This document shows positions 23,772-36,356 of a stretch of DNA of 64,000 bases, one piece after another. Source of the stretch: Talinum fruticosum (taxonomy: Eukaryota > Streptophyta > Magnoliopsida > Caryophyllales > Talinaceae). Numbering within the stretch: position 1 is the first letter of the stretch; each line of letters starts with the position of its first letter. The stretch spans positions 1,550,001 to 1,614,000 of the forward strand of contig JAITYX010000049.1 in NCBI GenBank assembly GCA_021018815.1. Reading direction: 5' to 3'. The notes beneath the pieces were generated by a model, which did no database searches, was not told where the DNA came from, and saw only the letters and a program-made list of their open reading frames with translations. The position numbers were made by a program, and so were the translations under genes.

Positions 23772-26602
23772 TATAATGCCCCCAAATCCCATATTAACCA
23801 GTTTAGTCATAACTACTAATTAATTAGTAATTAATGCAACTGAAAGGAATATTAGAAGCGTTATCGCCACTCTATTTAAAGAGCAAGGCAATTCCCTTGA
23901 AAATATAATATAAGAAGGACTCCATCATGTCACTTGCGAAAATAAAGTTTAAAACATCTCATACGCCAAACTTGTACAACCTCAAGTCAAGTTGACAAGT
24001 ACCATCATAATTACAACTTATTTAATCGGAAAATATATGACTTCAAAACATCACATCCCTTACTAGCACTCGTGAGCTTCTAACTCTCGTTGACCAAAAT
24101 AAATATATATACTCCTTGCTTCCATCAACATTATCATTACTTAAAACAAAAATATATAAAATATTTTGAAATAGTGAGCCCAAGCTCAGTGCATTTATCT
24201 CGTAAATGAATGTCATGTAAAATTATTTGTTAGTGCGCGCATTTCAATTTATTTATAAATTATATAGAAAGAATATAGTAAAATAGTTATTCATTTATTA
24301 TCTAAATGGCTCCTTACAAAAATCGGTTTCCTAAGTATGTGCACATCTAGACCGATCGGAAAGTCTCGGTTGATAATAGCCAAATATATATGCTATGATC
24401 ATGATATAATATGATTGGTATGGGGCAGGCCATATAATTAGGTGACAAATAATATTTAAAATGGTTCATCTTTCATTAAGCAAACCATTTTGGTATTTAT
24501 ATATATATATATATAAACATGTGAATTTTCATAACGCACAAGTAATAAACGTACCTTATCCTTAATATCCCTTACCGATATGAAATGATGTGCATTGGCT
24601 CAACAACCATTGGAGGATCCTCTTCTACTGCTTAAGTCAATAGTTATATGGTCAATAATTTGATCAAATTGTTCGTTATAGGTTTTAAATCTCTATACTC
24701 AACGTTTAATGTTTCATTCTTAGATTAATTGTTATAATCCAATTTTCTTAGGAAATGATTTGCTCTCTATTTAGACAATTCCTATTGACCATCGTATTAG
24801 TCCCCTTTTTATGTGTAATAACTACTAGGTTATAAATTCGTAGTTTATGTGCTATGTTACTCCCTAATAATTTATATCAGTATTTATGTGTATATATCTA
24901 TTATTTTCTTTTAATAATATTCTTATATTAATTTTGCTCATCATTATTTTTCACATATTTCCATTTCCAACCTTTTTTCATATATATGTTATAGTTGTAT
25001 ACTTCTCACGTTAGTTAACAAGTTATTCGTATATAATCAATTTTATCTTGGCTTATACAAACTTAAAAACGAAACAACAATATAAAATAGAAGTGAACTC
25101 TTAACATATAAACAGTAGTCATTTAATATGGTCCCTTATCATTAATTACGAATTAACTCGATAACTCATACTAAATTGTCACAAATCCCATAACAAAACC
25201 TTGAGCGTTTTGGTCGATTTTAAATGTAACTTAGAAAATTCGTATCTTTCTCACCCGATGTTGAATCAAGGAATAAGCCTCCAATTTAGAAAGCTTGGAA
25301 AGTGCTCTAAAACTTTTATTTTAGTCATAAATTCCAAAAAAGCAAAAAGAACCTCAAAAACTTTCGTGAATCAAACTGCTCCCAATTTACGTAAAAATTG
25401 CATCGTTTCGGTAAAACAGTCATAACTCTAATTGTACACCTCCAAATCCAGTGAAATTCGATTTGTCGGAAAGATAACTTCTTGTTCTATGTTGTACCAT
25501 ATTTATAAACTTTAGTACATCCCAAATTAATCCATATTCTAGTTTTATATTACCCCTTATTTTACACCTTATTTAAAGTTTCCTTTTCTCCTATCTTGCG
25601 TACTCTCTAAGGTGAATTTCTTTACACTAACCCTTGAACATAACTCCATTTATATTTTTTATCTATAATTTTTTTCCAAATAACACATGCGACACAATTT
25701 CAAGATCATCTTTTCCTTCTCCCTACTTCTTTTTGTGTTTCGTTATCTACCAAGAAACAACTTCCAAACTCTTCATTTTCTCCATACTCCTTCCTTTCCT
25801 TATCACTTTTTTTGGTGTGTTTTTTCTTGGTTCTTCTACGGAGGGAAACCAACTCATATTTATAGGAATTTCAAACCAATGCATGTATGATACTTGTCAA
25901 ATTATTTTTAGAAAACTATATGCTAAAACCATGTGCATTTTAGAAACTATGGCTAAACAAAACCATGGTTTTGAAAAACCCATGTTCAAGCTAAAACAAT
26001 TGGCTTTTATTTATTTATTTATTTTACTAAATTAGTAAGTATGTATTTGACTTGACTTGATTTGACTTTATTTTGACTTTACCTTAATGAATTTTATATG
26101 ATTAGGTAACTTACTAAATATAATGTCACTAATTTTAATACATGTTAAATAATCTAATGAACACATTATTCTAATTGTTTTTATAAATATTATGGCCAAG
26201 AAAAATATTATACAAACGATTAAATGACATATTCAAATCAAGTATTCATAAACAAGTGTTCATAATTGATCTTATTCATTAAATTTATTTTTAACATATT
26301 TATATAGATCATATGTATATGTTTAAGTGTGTTATCGCACCTTGTTTTTAAAGTTATAATGATGTAATTCTATGTTTGTTATTTAGTATTTGTCGTTTAA
26401 TATTTAGTTGGGTGATTTCATTATTAACCTTATTTATCAAACATATGCACAAATCATATGTTTGATCGAAGACCTCCAAGGTAGTTCGAGCCTTGCAAAA
26501 ATAAACACTTATAAATTTCGAATTAAAGTGCATGCGCTCGATTTAGTTAGCTTAAGTGTTATTTAAAAAAATTAATAATATTAATTAGGGTGGGTTGTTA
26601 CA
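23772..26602 (-). repeat. LTR X-2 (2831 bp), shared middle LTR
   Basis: Plus-strand edges are TATAATGCCCCCAAATCC and GGGTGGGTTGTTACA. The left flank is the primer site of internal 1 and the right flank is the polypurine complement of internal 2. It therefore serves as 5' LTR of one unit and 3' LTR of the other. It is full-length relative to X-1, with short indels. The open frame 25634-26035 is AT-rich and not protein-like. Confidence 0.82.
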
Positions 26603-28719
26603 GTCTTCGCCCTTAAAATAAGTTTCATCCTCGAAACTTGATATGAAAAAACTTCTTTAAGGATAAAAGGAAGTACTAAATATTCATTCAATGCTTAATA
26701 TTTTTCATGGCTTCCCATATATATAATCACTTTCCCACATCCAAATTCAATACGTGGTCATCTGTAGAAACTATATATCTCACTATTTAAAATATACATT
26801 AACGTCCCTCTAATAAAAGTTTTTTATATAAATTATGATAATACTATAGTACTTTAGTTTAGTATATAACTTTTATCTATTGGATAAGGAACATTACGAA
26901 TTGTGTAACTATAATGTTTAATCATATATTGGCAAGATCTTTAAATAAAATATACTTAAGAAGTTTATTCGGACATAAGATTCTCTTCCTTGTGTTGTCC
27001 GAATCTAAGACTTTCTGATTGAGTATATTTTCATGGTTTCACCCATACGCCTCCATAACCTCATATAATTGACATTATGAAGCAAAACTCTATCTTGTAT
27101 CCATCATGTTCAAACTTATCATGATAACTTCTTCATTAATCTTATAATTTGCATTTCCTCTATCCTTAATCATTTAAATAACCATATCAAACATTGTATA
27201 CAATACGATATGGTAATATAAAATGCTTCAAATGTAACAATCAATGATCTTATATCATCCATGTTTAATGTTGTCTAGTAAGAAACTAAGAGTAACATAG
27301 AGATTCTCGCCAACTACATAAGAAAGTGCATATTATTGAAAAAGTTCATTTTATAACCATTCGGAAAAGACAGGGTTAATAGGTTCAAAGTGTCCTTTCC
27401 TAAAATATATACACGAAAAATAAGTATACTTTAGCTTTTACTATTGTATGGATTATTAAAAACTATGCTTTAATGTTAGTATAGTACTATGTGCACATTA
27501 ATTTAATAAATTTAGACAAGATCTCTAGGAAGAAATATTGTTTGTCTTGGCAATGAAAAGAGTAGATATGTGAATAAAATGATGTAGATGGCAAGGTCAT
27601 GGTCTACAAAGAATTGATATCAATTAAATGAATTGGTTTAAACTTTTGAATTGGTGATTTATTAAGTAGTTAGCGAAGAAATTATTAGGGAGGTCCTTAT
27701 CTAATGGTATTATGAAAAATATCTAATTTTATTATAAATAATAAAGAGGGAAATGATAGATAGGGAAATAACTTGGTAGTGATATAGATTGAATAAGGAA
27801 CACTCCAATTACTATAAATTTTCATGGGAGAGGTAGTAAGAGGAAGGTATGTTCGAATATTGGTTCCTAGAAAGAAAATCATTATCTTGGAATTAAATAC
27901 TCGATAAACAAGAAAACAACAATTTTTAGCATCCTTCTCAAGGAAATTTCTTTTTGATATTGCAATAGGTTCTAGTAAGTATTGACATAAGATGAATCAA
28001 AACAACTATATATAGGAAGAATCTTGATGTATAACAACATAAATTATCATCAAGTATAAACTACAAATGGTAATGCAACTTGCGCCGGTTTTGGTAACCA
28101 AAGAACAACAAAGAAAAATATTTCGGTGAATACTCAAGCGGAAATGACAATCAACTGGATGAGTTGTAAGTTGAACAACAATATGAGAAAATACCAAACG
28201 GTGGAAGTAATGATACCCGATACTATTATAAAGTATCTCTCGAATACAATTGCATGTTTGCTAGGAAATGACAATTGACTATGAGGATTGATATAGATAC
28301 AGTGGAACCGCTTGTCAATATAGATAATGGAGTGGGAAACAGTAAATAAATTACGTGCATAAAGGATTTCCATGGTAATACATTTTCACCCAACTTAGGA
28401 AACATTCATATATGAAATTATGAAGCTGTGATAAGCAAGAGCCATATTAATCTCGAAGATATTACTAAAAGTCACAAAGAAGAATACATGGAATGGCTAA
28501 AAAACAGGTTTAACTTAGCCTATACCAAAATGGAAGTTAGACTTCGTTGTACTTGAATCATAAAGATTAAATGAGCTAAAAAGAGATGAATGTATAAACG
28601 AAGCAATTGAGTCTTATAAATACGTGATTTGGGAAACAAGCCAAGCATTTACACGGAAGCATGTAATTGGCAATGCTAAGAAAAATTTCGATAAATTTGG
28701 ATACTCAATTATAGATATA

Positions 28720-28750
<31 letters not shown>

Positions 28751-28810
28751 TATTTTTTTATTTTGGAAACCGGGTTATTTCTTCCAAAAAGAAATTAATA
28801 ATATAATACT
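26603..28810 (-). other. X internal region 2, first segment (PPT side)
   Basis: Starts with the polypurine complement GTCTTCGCCCTTAAAAT and aligns with 19444-21660 of internal 1. No coding capacity is visible. It ends at the Z2 insertion. The interrupted sequence resumes at 41867 with AATATAATAAGTTCAG, as expected from the empty site at 21651-21675. Confidence 0.75.
28720..28751 (+). repeat. (ATT)n microsatellite in internal 2
   Basis: About 10 ATT units, the orthologous position of the repeat at 21560-21617. Confidence 0.9.
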
Positions 28811-29099
28811 TGTGAGATCCAACATTTTGAGTAGATTAATTATATAGTTAAATTAAAATATGTATTTATACATAATTTATTTTATGCAATTATTATGTGC
28901 TTATGTGCTTATATAGTTTAATTAATAAATGTAATTGCTCTTTCCTTTGCAAAATAAACAAAAATCCGGGACAACTTATAATTTATTTAGTCCCATAAGA
29001 TAAGCATAACAAAAAAAGGAAAAGATAATGAGGGAAAAGAAGAACTAGCTACGTGTAGGGTAAATAAACCAAGAAGGAGATTAGTGGAAAGTTAGGTTG

Positions 29100-29475
29100 T
29101 GCTGGCATTATGTGAAAAAGCCACAACAAGAGGAGATAAGGCTAAGAGGGAAAGAAAAGAAGGAGAAAGGCCCGGGAAAAGGAAAAAGCCCAAGCAAGAA
29201 AAGAAAGAATAGGGAGCAGAAATGGGAATGGGGAAACAAGGAAAAGAAAGAACGGAAGGAGAACAGAGAGATAGAGAGAGAGAGAGAGCGAGAGAGAGAG
29301 AGAGCGCTGCGAGGGAACGTAAATAAACCAAGAAGGAGAACAGAGGCCGGTATATTGAACGACGAAGAAAGGACGCCGACGAGCACGAGTAGGCGGCGAG
29401 CAAAGGAGGTGAATGGCGAGGTTGAAAGGGACCAGGGCTGGCAGAGAAAAGGGAAAGAAAGGAGGAGACCGACCT
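29100..29475 (+). repeat. Purine-rich tract with (GA)n in Z2
   Basis: About 375 bp dominated by A and G on the plus strand, including a GA run at 29264-29305. All overlapping open frames are low-complexity (Lys/Arg/Glu forward, Leu/Ser/Phe reverse). The same feature is at 53970-54650 in Z3. Not interpreted as coding. Confidence 0.75.
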
Positions 29476-29922
29476 AGTCCTACCAATTCAGCGAACCTTG
29501 AATCTCCAAGGAATCAAGGTGGGTGGTCTTATATTCTAAATTAATAGTATTTTTGAAATTCAATCGAATTTGTTATGAATATGGAGTAGCTGTATCTGCA
29601 GAACGAATTTAGTGATTGTTAAGGTTAGATTGGGAACTTTGAATGAATTTAATAGATGTTAAGGTGGGTTTAGAAATCGAAACTTTTGATGAAATTAGTT
29701 GCTAAGGTCTAAAGGGGTGATATGGAAATTGCAGTTAGAAATTTGGGATGATGAAACTCTTATTCGAGTGCGGGTGCGAATTGCGAATAAATGTTTCAGT
29801 TGCACCTTTAGGGATTCCTTGAATTTTTCTGCGTTGGGAGATAATTATTGATAGTGGGAAATAACGGTTTGAGTGTAATGGGTGAATGGGAATCCATATT
29901 GATTGATACACAATTAAGGTCT

Positions 29923-31528
29923 TGAAGCCTCGGACTTTACATATACATCATTTTGAGTTCCATCAAAGAATCGAGTATAAGACTTCAGCTCTCATAAGGT
30001 TTTGATTTCAAGTCATTCTATGTGCCTTATAAACTTTTCTCGAGTGATATAGCATCTTTTCGAGTGTTACTCGAATCTATTAGATTCGTTTTCATCCGCT
30101 TCGACTTCCTCGAAAAGCATATGCTTACATGCCATTCTACACACTCGTTCTAAGTCACTCGGACAACACTCAAATATATCGCATGTTCAAACGTTTACTA
30201 TAAAGTGCATAAACGCAGATCCGACTTCGTGTTCTAAGAATTACCATGTTAATTCATTCTTCTAAGTCAGCATATTTTGTTTGAATTTTTCTTTGTTTAT
30301 ATCGAGTCCGTCTACTCGATGTTCTTTATTTGACTTGATTCTCTTTTAGAGTGACTCGGATGGAATTTGAGTCTAATGGATATTAGACTCGGAAAATTCC
30401 ATTCCTTTTCTCGACTCGGATAATTATGTACTTAATTATCTTAATTAATTTATTATCTCGTGTCTAATCTTCGACCAAAGTATTTTATACTTTGAGAACC
30501 AAACTGATTTAATTTTGTAGGTTATTCAAACGAGGCTATCGTATTTTTGAATTACAAAAGTAACCTAGCTTCAAAACGTCAAATCACTAGCAGACAAGGC
30601 TTTTTCCACTTCGACCAAGGCCCGGACACCGTGTCGAGTTGTTTGTTTCCAAAATTGGAAATCCGCAACGCTAAGCTTAACGGTGGTTTGCACCTTACTT
30701 TTCAAGACACCACCAGGTGAATTGGGACTTCCAAAGAAGTTAAGAGCCGTTGCCCAACATTCACACCTCAATGGATATTTTTTGAGTGACTCGGAAAATC
30801 CATTACAACGGTCACAAAGGACTTCCAATCGGAAGATGGTCACAACGGCTAATCTGCTCGGTCATCTATAAATAGAAGCCAAGGTTCAAGACTTGAAGAT
30901 TGCTGAACCAATTGTCAATACACATACTTGAGCAAAAGTCTTTATATTCATACTCAATCTTCTACTTACAACTCAAACTCTGTATTTAATATTCTCTCGA
31001 GTTGTAAGGTCTTATAATTTGTTACAAACACTTATTCTTACTTTCGAGTAAGGTCCCTTGACTGAGCTGTAAGGGTTAACTTAGCTCAATTGTCCCTAGC
31101 TGTAAAAGTTATCTTAGTTAGAAAGTATTAGATCGGATAAAGGAACTTCGAGTCTAGGAAAAACTTGTAAGGAGTTGTCTAAGGAAGCAACTCTGGTTGA
31201 GTCATTCTACCGTATTTTGTGGATTCAAAATAGTGGATTTAACTTCATGCTTAGATTAAAACAGTCCAGTGGTTTTCCGCCCCAGGAGGGTTTCCACGTA
31301 ATTTCGAGTTGATACTTTTCCGAGTCCAATCTAGACTCGGATAGATTTAAAGTTCTCGTCCAATCTGTATCTTTATCTTCCTCTTAACTCTAAGTCGGTG
31401 TTTTTCCGAGTTCATTCTTGACTCTCATTCTCCTCGGAGTCATATCTAGTGCTTAACTTGAGCAAATTTCCTCATCAACCTATTCACCCCCTCTAGGGTG
31501 ACTTAGCTTCTCCGAGAGCAAACCTTCA
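29923..31528 (+). repeat. 5' LTR of copia A (1606 bp)
   Basis: Starts TGAAGCCTCGGAC and ends CAAACCTTCA. It carries the TATA box at 30866-30875, a palindrome-derived element at 30778-30798, and many ACTCGG/CCGAGT motifs. The last ~100 bp (CACCCCCTCTAGGGTGACT) are the most conserved part between all copies in the window. Confidence 0.93.
30866..30875 (+). promoter_or_regulatory. LTR TATA box (copia A, 5' LTR)
   Basis: CTATAAATAG in the context TCATCTATAAATAGAAG, identical in the 3' LTR (39538-39547) and in the minus-oriented LTRs. Probable polymerase II promoter that starts the genomic RNA. Confidence 0.72.
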
Positions 31529-31530
31529 AT

Positions 31531-31542
31531 TGGTATCGGAGC
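31531..31542 (+). other. Primer binding site of copia A
   Basis: TGGTATCGGAGC, one base different from the initiator-Met complement TGGTATCAGAGC, two bases after the LTR end. Confidence 0.85.
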
Positions 31543-31587
31543 TTAGCCTTCGGAAAGGATCTAACCATCCAAAGGTCTAAAGATCAA

Positions 31588-32690
31588 ATGACTCGGAACA
31601 ACGGAGAGTTTGATGAAGGAAGATCTTCCAACGGACTACCAAATTTCAAAGGATCTAACTTCGTACACTTGGAAGAAGCTCATGGAATGTTTCCTGCTAG
31701 ATCATGATGAGGATGTCTAGAACATCATATAAGTAGGCAACTACATTCCCATGAAGACGGAAGAAACAAGACTCGTGCCCAAGACAAAGGTTGAGTTCAC
31801 TCGCGATGAAGCGAAAAGTTAAGAAAGAACTTCAAAGCGATGAACATTCTGATGTGCGCTATCAGCTCGTAAGAGTACAACCAAGTGTCTGCACTGTGAC
31901 ACGACCAAAGAAGTATGGGACACACTCGGTCAACACTTATGAAGGCATAAGCCAGGTCGGACAAGCGAAGATAAGCCAATATCTTCACAAGTATGAGCTA
32001 GAGCCGGAAGAAAACATCAATCGGATGTTCATCCGCTTCACCGAGATTACAAACAATCTTAAATCTCCGGGTAGAAAGACTTCCCACAAGGAAATGTGCA
32101 GTAAAGATACTCGAAGCCTACCCAAGAGAAGATGGGGTCCCAAGGTGACAGCTATCGAAGAGGCTCGAACTTGTCCCTACTAAAGCCGGATGAACTCATT
32201 GGGAAGCTTCTCACCCATGAGATCCACCTAGAAGAGGAGGATGCAGAGGTCAGCACCAAAAAGAACATTGCGCCGAAAGCCTCGGAAACCGAGAGAAGCA
32301 AATCTGAGTTCTTCCGACTTAGAAGAGGATCCCATGGCACTTATCGCTAGAGGCTTTAAGAGAATAATGAAGCACAAGAGATGGGATAAGAAGCCAAGAG
32401 AAGAGTTCTACAAGAAAGACAAGAAAGATAGAAAAGGTAAACACTCTTCCCCTTCAAAGTTATCTTTGACTAAGAACTCTGGATGTTTTGAGTGTGGCAG
32501 CAAGGAACACATAGTCAAGGGTTGTCCCAAGAGAAAGAGGGACAAAAGAAAGAAAAAGGCTATGATGGCCACATGGAGTGATGAAGACTCATCGGAAGAT
32601 GATGAAGACTCAAATGTCTCAAAATGTCTAATGGCACTCTCGACTCGGAAGCTTGAAACACAGTCGAGGCTTAGATCACTCGGACAGTGA
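31588..32690 (+). pseudogene. copia gag with CCHC zinc knuckle (copy A)
   Basis: The likely start ATG is at 31588 (MTRNNGEFDEGRSSNGLPNF). The frame is lost within ~45 codons, and later segments continue in other frames: KEVWDTLGQHL-like, then KISQYLHKYELEPEENINRM, RFTEITNNLKSPG, SLPKRRWGPKVTAIEEA, DELIGKLLTHEIHLEEE. The zinc knuckle CFECGSKEHIVKGC (around 32480) is a complete CX2CX4HX4C, followed by an acidic Asp/Glu/Ser tail. Role in the family: particle formation and RNA packaging. Compared with C1 and B, the ~0.7-kb spacer after the tail is absent. Confidence 0.88.
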
Positions 32691-32726
32691 GGAAACAAAT
32701 CCTCGGGAGGTGACTCAGAAAAGAAC

Positions 32727-33103
32727 AAAAGGGCATTGGTACCTAGATAGTGGATGCTCACGCCATATGTCGGAGATTCAAGACTCTTTTCCGAGTTAGA
32801 GGACTACAAAGGAGGAAAAGTCATGTTTGGTGATGATAGCAAAGGCAAGATAATTGGGATTGGGAAGATTGGCAAAGGAAGCAATCTGGTCAGCCTAGTA
32901 TACCTTGTTAAAGGGTTAAAGTACAACTTGCTAAGCATCTCTCAACTATGTGATAAAGGTCAAGAGGTAAGATTCACTAAGACCAATTGTTATATTTCGA
33001 TAATGCTACCAAAGAGATCAAGCTCTCGGGTAAGAGATCATGTAACACTTACACTATTCCTCTTTCGACCCGAGTCAGAACTTATCATGTTTAAAAGCAT
33101 CTC
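32727..33103 (+). pseudogene. copia aspartic protease (copy A)
   Basis: Begins KGHWYLDSGCSRHMS, with the catalytic Asp-Ser-Gly intact, then shifts frame and continues LFSELEDYKGGKVMFGDDSK, IGIGKIGKGSNLV, YLVKGLKYNLLSISQLC. One frameshift just after the active site is the visible defect. The protease follows gag closely because the spacer seen in C1 is missing. Confidence 0.88.
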
Positions 33104-33990
33104 TTCATGATTCATCATGGGCATGACATTATAGACAAGGTCATGTTAGCATGCCTACCATTAGGAAACTTGCATCCCATGGTTTAGTCGGAGGATTCCC
33201 TAATTGTGCATTTAAGAAAGATAAAATTTGTGAAGCATGCACAAAAGGGAAACAAGTCGGATCATCTTTCAAATCTCTGAAAACTATTTCCACATCCAAA
33301 GTGCTTGAAATGTTGCATATGGATTTATGTGGTGAAATCCCTATCAAGAGTCTCGGAGGTAAATCATATGTGCTTGTTATTGTTGATGATTACTCACGAT
33401 TTACCTATGTGTGTTTTCTTAAGCATAAAAATGAAGCTTTTAAAGAGTTCATCAAGCTTTGCAGGAAAATCCAAGTTGAGTCTCGGACTCGGATCCAGAG
33501 AATTCGAACCGACCATGGAAGGGAGTTCGACTACTCGTAGTTTGCAGAGTTTTGTGATAAGAATGGTATCTCTCACAACTTCTCGACACCAAGAACTCCG
33601 CAACAAAATGGAGTGGTGGAGAGAAAGAACAGAACTCTTGAAGAAATAGCAAGGACTATGATGATTGAACACAATCTACCCTACTATTTCTAGGCTGAGG
33701 TAGTCAACACAGACTAACTACACTTTGAACAGATGCCTCATCGGACCCATCCTGAAGAAAACTCCGTACGAACTTTACAAAGGGAAAAAACCTAATATTT
33801 CATACTTCAGACCCTTTGGATGTAAGTGCTTTGTTCATAAGAATGGTAAGGATCACCTGACCAAGTTTGATGCTCGGTCAGATGAAGGTGTTTTTCTTGG
33901 TTATTATCTAATAGCAAAGCTTATCGCATTTTCAATAAAAGAACTAACAAAGTGAAAGAAAGCATCCACGTTGTGTTCGATGAGATTGAA
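33104..33990 (+). pseudogene. copia integrase (copy A)
   Basis: The zinc region is degraded at its first part (SSWAWHYRQGHVSMPTIRKL), then CEACTKGKQVGSSFKSL retains both Cys. The core has Asp in LHMDLCGE, then IVDDYSRFTYVCFL, Asp in RIRTDHGREF, an in-frame TAG at 33538-33540, and in the same frame the third catalytic residue in NGVVERKNRTLEE. The C-terminal KKTPYELYKGKKPNISYF and FGCKCFVHKNGKDHL follow after another stop. All three catalytic acids are still readable, so inactivation looks to be by nonsense and frameshift rather than loss of the site. Confidence 0.9.
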
Positions 33991-34376
33991 TAGGAAAAAC
34001 CAAGTGAGTCATCATTCTCGGACCTAAAGCTCAAGCAAAGATGAAGATCATGATGAAAATGAGCTCATCAAGAATCAAATCCATGACACCTGAATGAAAT
34101 CACTCGGAATGAAGTGATTCAAAATGAGACAACTCAAGAACTAACTCGGAATATTGAAGGACAATCTGATGAACAAGCTCACTCGGAACAAGCTTCGTAG
34201 ATCATTCAACCTACAGATCTGGTGAACCAAAGAACATGTAGAGCTTTCAAGTATGCTTCTAGCCACCCACTAGAAAACATCATATTTGACATCAACAAGT
34301 GGGGTAAGAACTCATTCCTCTCTTTAAAATCTATGTGCATTCACTTCATTCATATCATTAACTCGAACCCGGAAAT

Positions 34377-35412
34377 GCACTAGAGGCCCTTAATGAACCT
34401 AAATGGGTAGAGGCCATGCAAGAGGAACTCAATCAATTCGAAAGAAACAAAGTCCGGACTATGACCAAACGACCTTCCGACCACCCAATCATAGAAACCA
34501 AATGGGTTTTCAAGAACAAACTGGATGAAGGTGGGTTGGTAGTCGAAATAAGGCTAGACTTGTGGCTCAAGGTTATAATCAAGAAGAAGGGATTGATTGT
34601 GGGGAAATCATTGCACCTGTAGCTGAATTGAAGCTATTAGAATTTTATTGGCATTGCATCTTGCATGAATATCAAATTGTATCAAATGGATGTGACATGT
34701 GCATTTCTCAATGGTTTTATTGAAGAGGAAGTCTATGTTGAGCAACCCCTGGATTTGAAAACTCAGAATTTCCAAATCATGTTTTCAAACTGCAAAAAGC
34801 TCTCTATGGTCTTAAACAAGCTCCCAAAGCTTGGTATGAAAGACCGAGCAATTTCTTGGTTCAAAATGATTTTAGGAGAGGTCAGATTGACAAGACTCTC
34901 TTTATAAAAACCAAGGGGAAAGATTTTCTGATTACTCGGATATATGTTGATGACATAATTTTTGGGGCTACTAATGAAATTCTATGTCGAGAATTTTCCG
35001 AGTTAATGAGACAGGAATTTCAAATGAGTATGATGGGAGAACTCAATTTCTTCCTTGGTCTACAAATCAAACAAGACAGAGATGGAATATATGTCCATCA
35101 ATCAAAGTACACCAAGGAGCTGCTAAAGAATTACAAACTTCAAGATGCAAAGCATGCAGCAACCCCCATGAGTAGTAGCATAAAACTGGACTCGGACGAA
35201 AAAGGTAAAGCAAGTACATCGAAACTTTATCACGGTATGATTGGATCTTTGCTATATCTTACTTTCAGTAGGCTAGACATAATGTTTAGTGTTTGCATGT
35301 GTGCAAGATTTCAAGCTAATCCAAAAGAATCACATCTCACCGCGGTGAAGAGAATATTCAGATATCTTGCGGGGACTCGGAATTTAGGTCTATGGTACTC
35401 CGGAGACTCGTA
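34377..35412 (+). pseudogene. copia reverse transcriptase (copy A)
   Basis: Copies element RNA to DNA. Blocks in order: EPKWVEAMQEELNQFER, HPIIETKWVFKNKLDEGG, a frame change, ARLVAQGYNQEEGIDCG, another change, LYQMDVTCAFLNGFIEEEV, then a long open segment at 34856-35412 with RIYVDDIIFGATNE, the YVDD catalytic box. It goes on ELNFFLGLQIKQDRDGIYV, HQSKYTKELLKNY, and GSLLYLTFSRLDIMF. Three or more frame changes interrupt it. The last 185 codons are undamaged. Confidence 0.92.
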
Positions 35413-35884
35413 ACCGACTCTCACCTGGATACTCGGATGCTGATTATGCTCGGTAATAAGTTGATAGGACGAGCACCTCAGGAGCCCGCCGGTTTCGGGT
35501 CAATCCCGATATCTTGGCACTCAAAGAAGTAAAACTCAGTAGCTCTATCAATCGCCGAAGCTGAGTACATCGCAGCTGGGGCATGCTGTGCTCGGATTTT
35601 ATGGATAAAGCAACACTTGAGAGATCTTGGACTTACATTCAAATCAATTCCAATCAAGTGTGATAATCGGAGTGCAATCAGCATCACCAAGAATCCAATT
35701 CAACACTCAAAGACAAAACATATTAAGGTTAGGTATCATTTCTTAAGAGACCATTCTCGAGAAAGGTGATATTGAACTTGAATTCATTCCTACCAATCTT
35801 CAATTAGTCGATATCTTTACTAAGCCACTTAGTGAGGATCAGTTTTGTTTTATTAGGAATGAGCTTGGCATGATTAATGTATAA
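35413..35884 (+). pseudogene. copia RNase H (copy A)
   Basis: Removes RNA during cDNA synthesis. Starts with a YSDADYA-type motif after the RT end, is shifted near 35455-35520, then reads VALSIAEAEYIAAGACCA, WIKQHLRDLGLTF, IPIKCDNRSAISITKNPIQH and TKHIKVRYHFLRDH. The final block ELEFIPTNLQLVDIFTKPLS ends the polyprotein at TAA 35882-35884. The SIAEAEYIAA and KCDNRSAI blocks are typical of plant copia RNase H. Frame changes are present. Confidence 0.88.
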
Positions 35885-36247
35885 TTAATTTTTGCTGTGT
35901 GCTTACTTTCCTTAATAACCATTTGTTCGAGTTGATCAAGTGATACTGAGCTAAGAGTTATTATTTGTTTGCGATTTCTAAGTCACTCGAAACTTAGCTA
36001 AGTCGGACTCGGATTTTGAGAAAAATGGACATCAAACTTCTAAAATCGTCTCTTGACAAGTGGAGAATTTCGGAATTTATCTTAAAAATCTTTCTTTTTC
36101 TCTTTCTCTCTCACGCGCTGTGATCGGACAACTAGCCGTTGGGAGACAACTGCTGGAATTCTAACCATTGGAGAAGAGAATAGACACACCGGTCGAGGTG
36201 ACCGCCGAGGAGCCGAGTCGAACGGATATCGAAGGACGCTTACTTCT

Positions 36248-36257
36248 CTATAAATAG
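36248..36257 (+). promoter_or_regulatory. Internal TATA box ahead of the 3' ORF region (copia A)
   Basis: CTATAAATAG, the same ten bases as the LTR TATA box. It sits 364 bp after the pol stop and 100 bp before the ATG at 36357. Flanking sequence is not LTR-like. It may drive a subgenomic RNA for the 3' ORF; this is inference. Confidence 0.45.
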
Positions 36258-36356
36258 CACGTATTCTCTTTCATTTCGATACTTTACTCTTCGCTTACTT
36301 TCACTCTTGTAATTAATTCTTCGAGAACAAGCTCTCTACGATCAAAGCAACGCTCG

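Noticed and set aside
28624..28806. Open frame with a Tyr run
   Set aside because: Translation of the (ATT)n microsatellite in X internal 2.
29092..29486. Four overlapping open frames (92-126 residues) on both strands
   Set aside because: Low-complexity translations of the purine-rich tract in Z2. No conservation of protein between Z copies.
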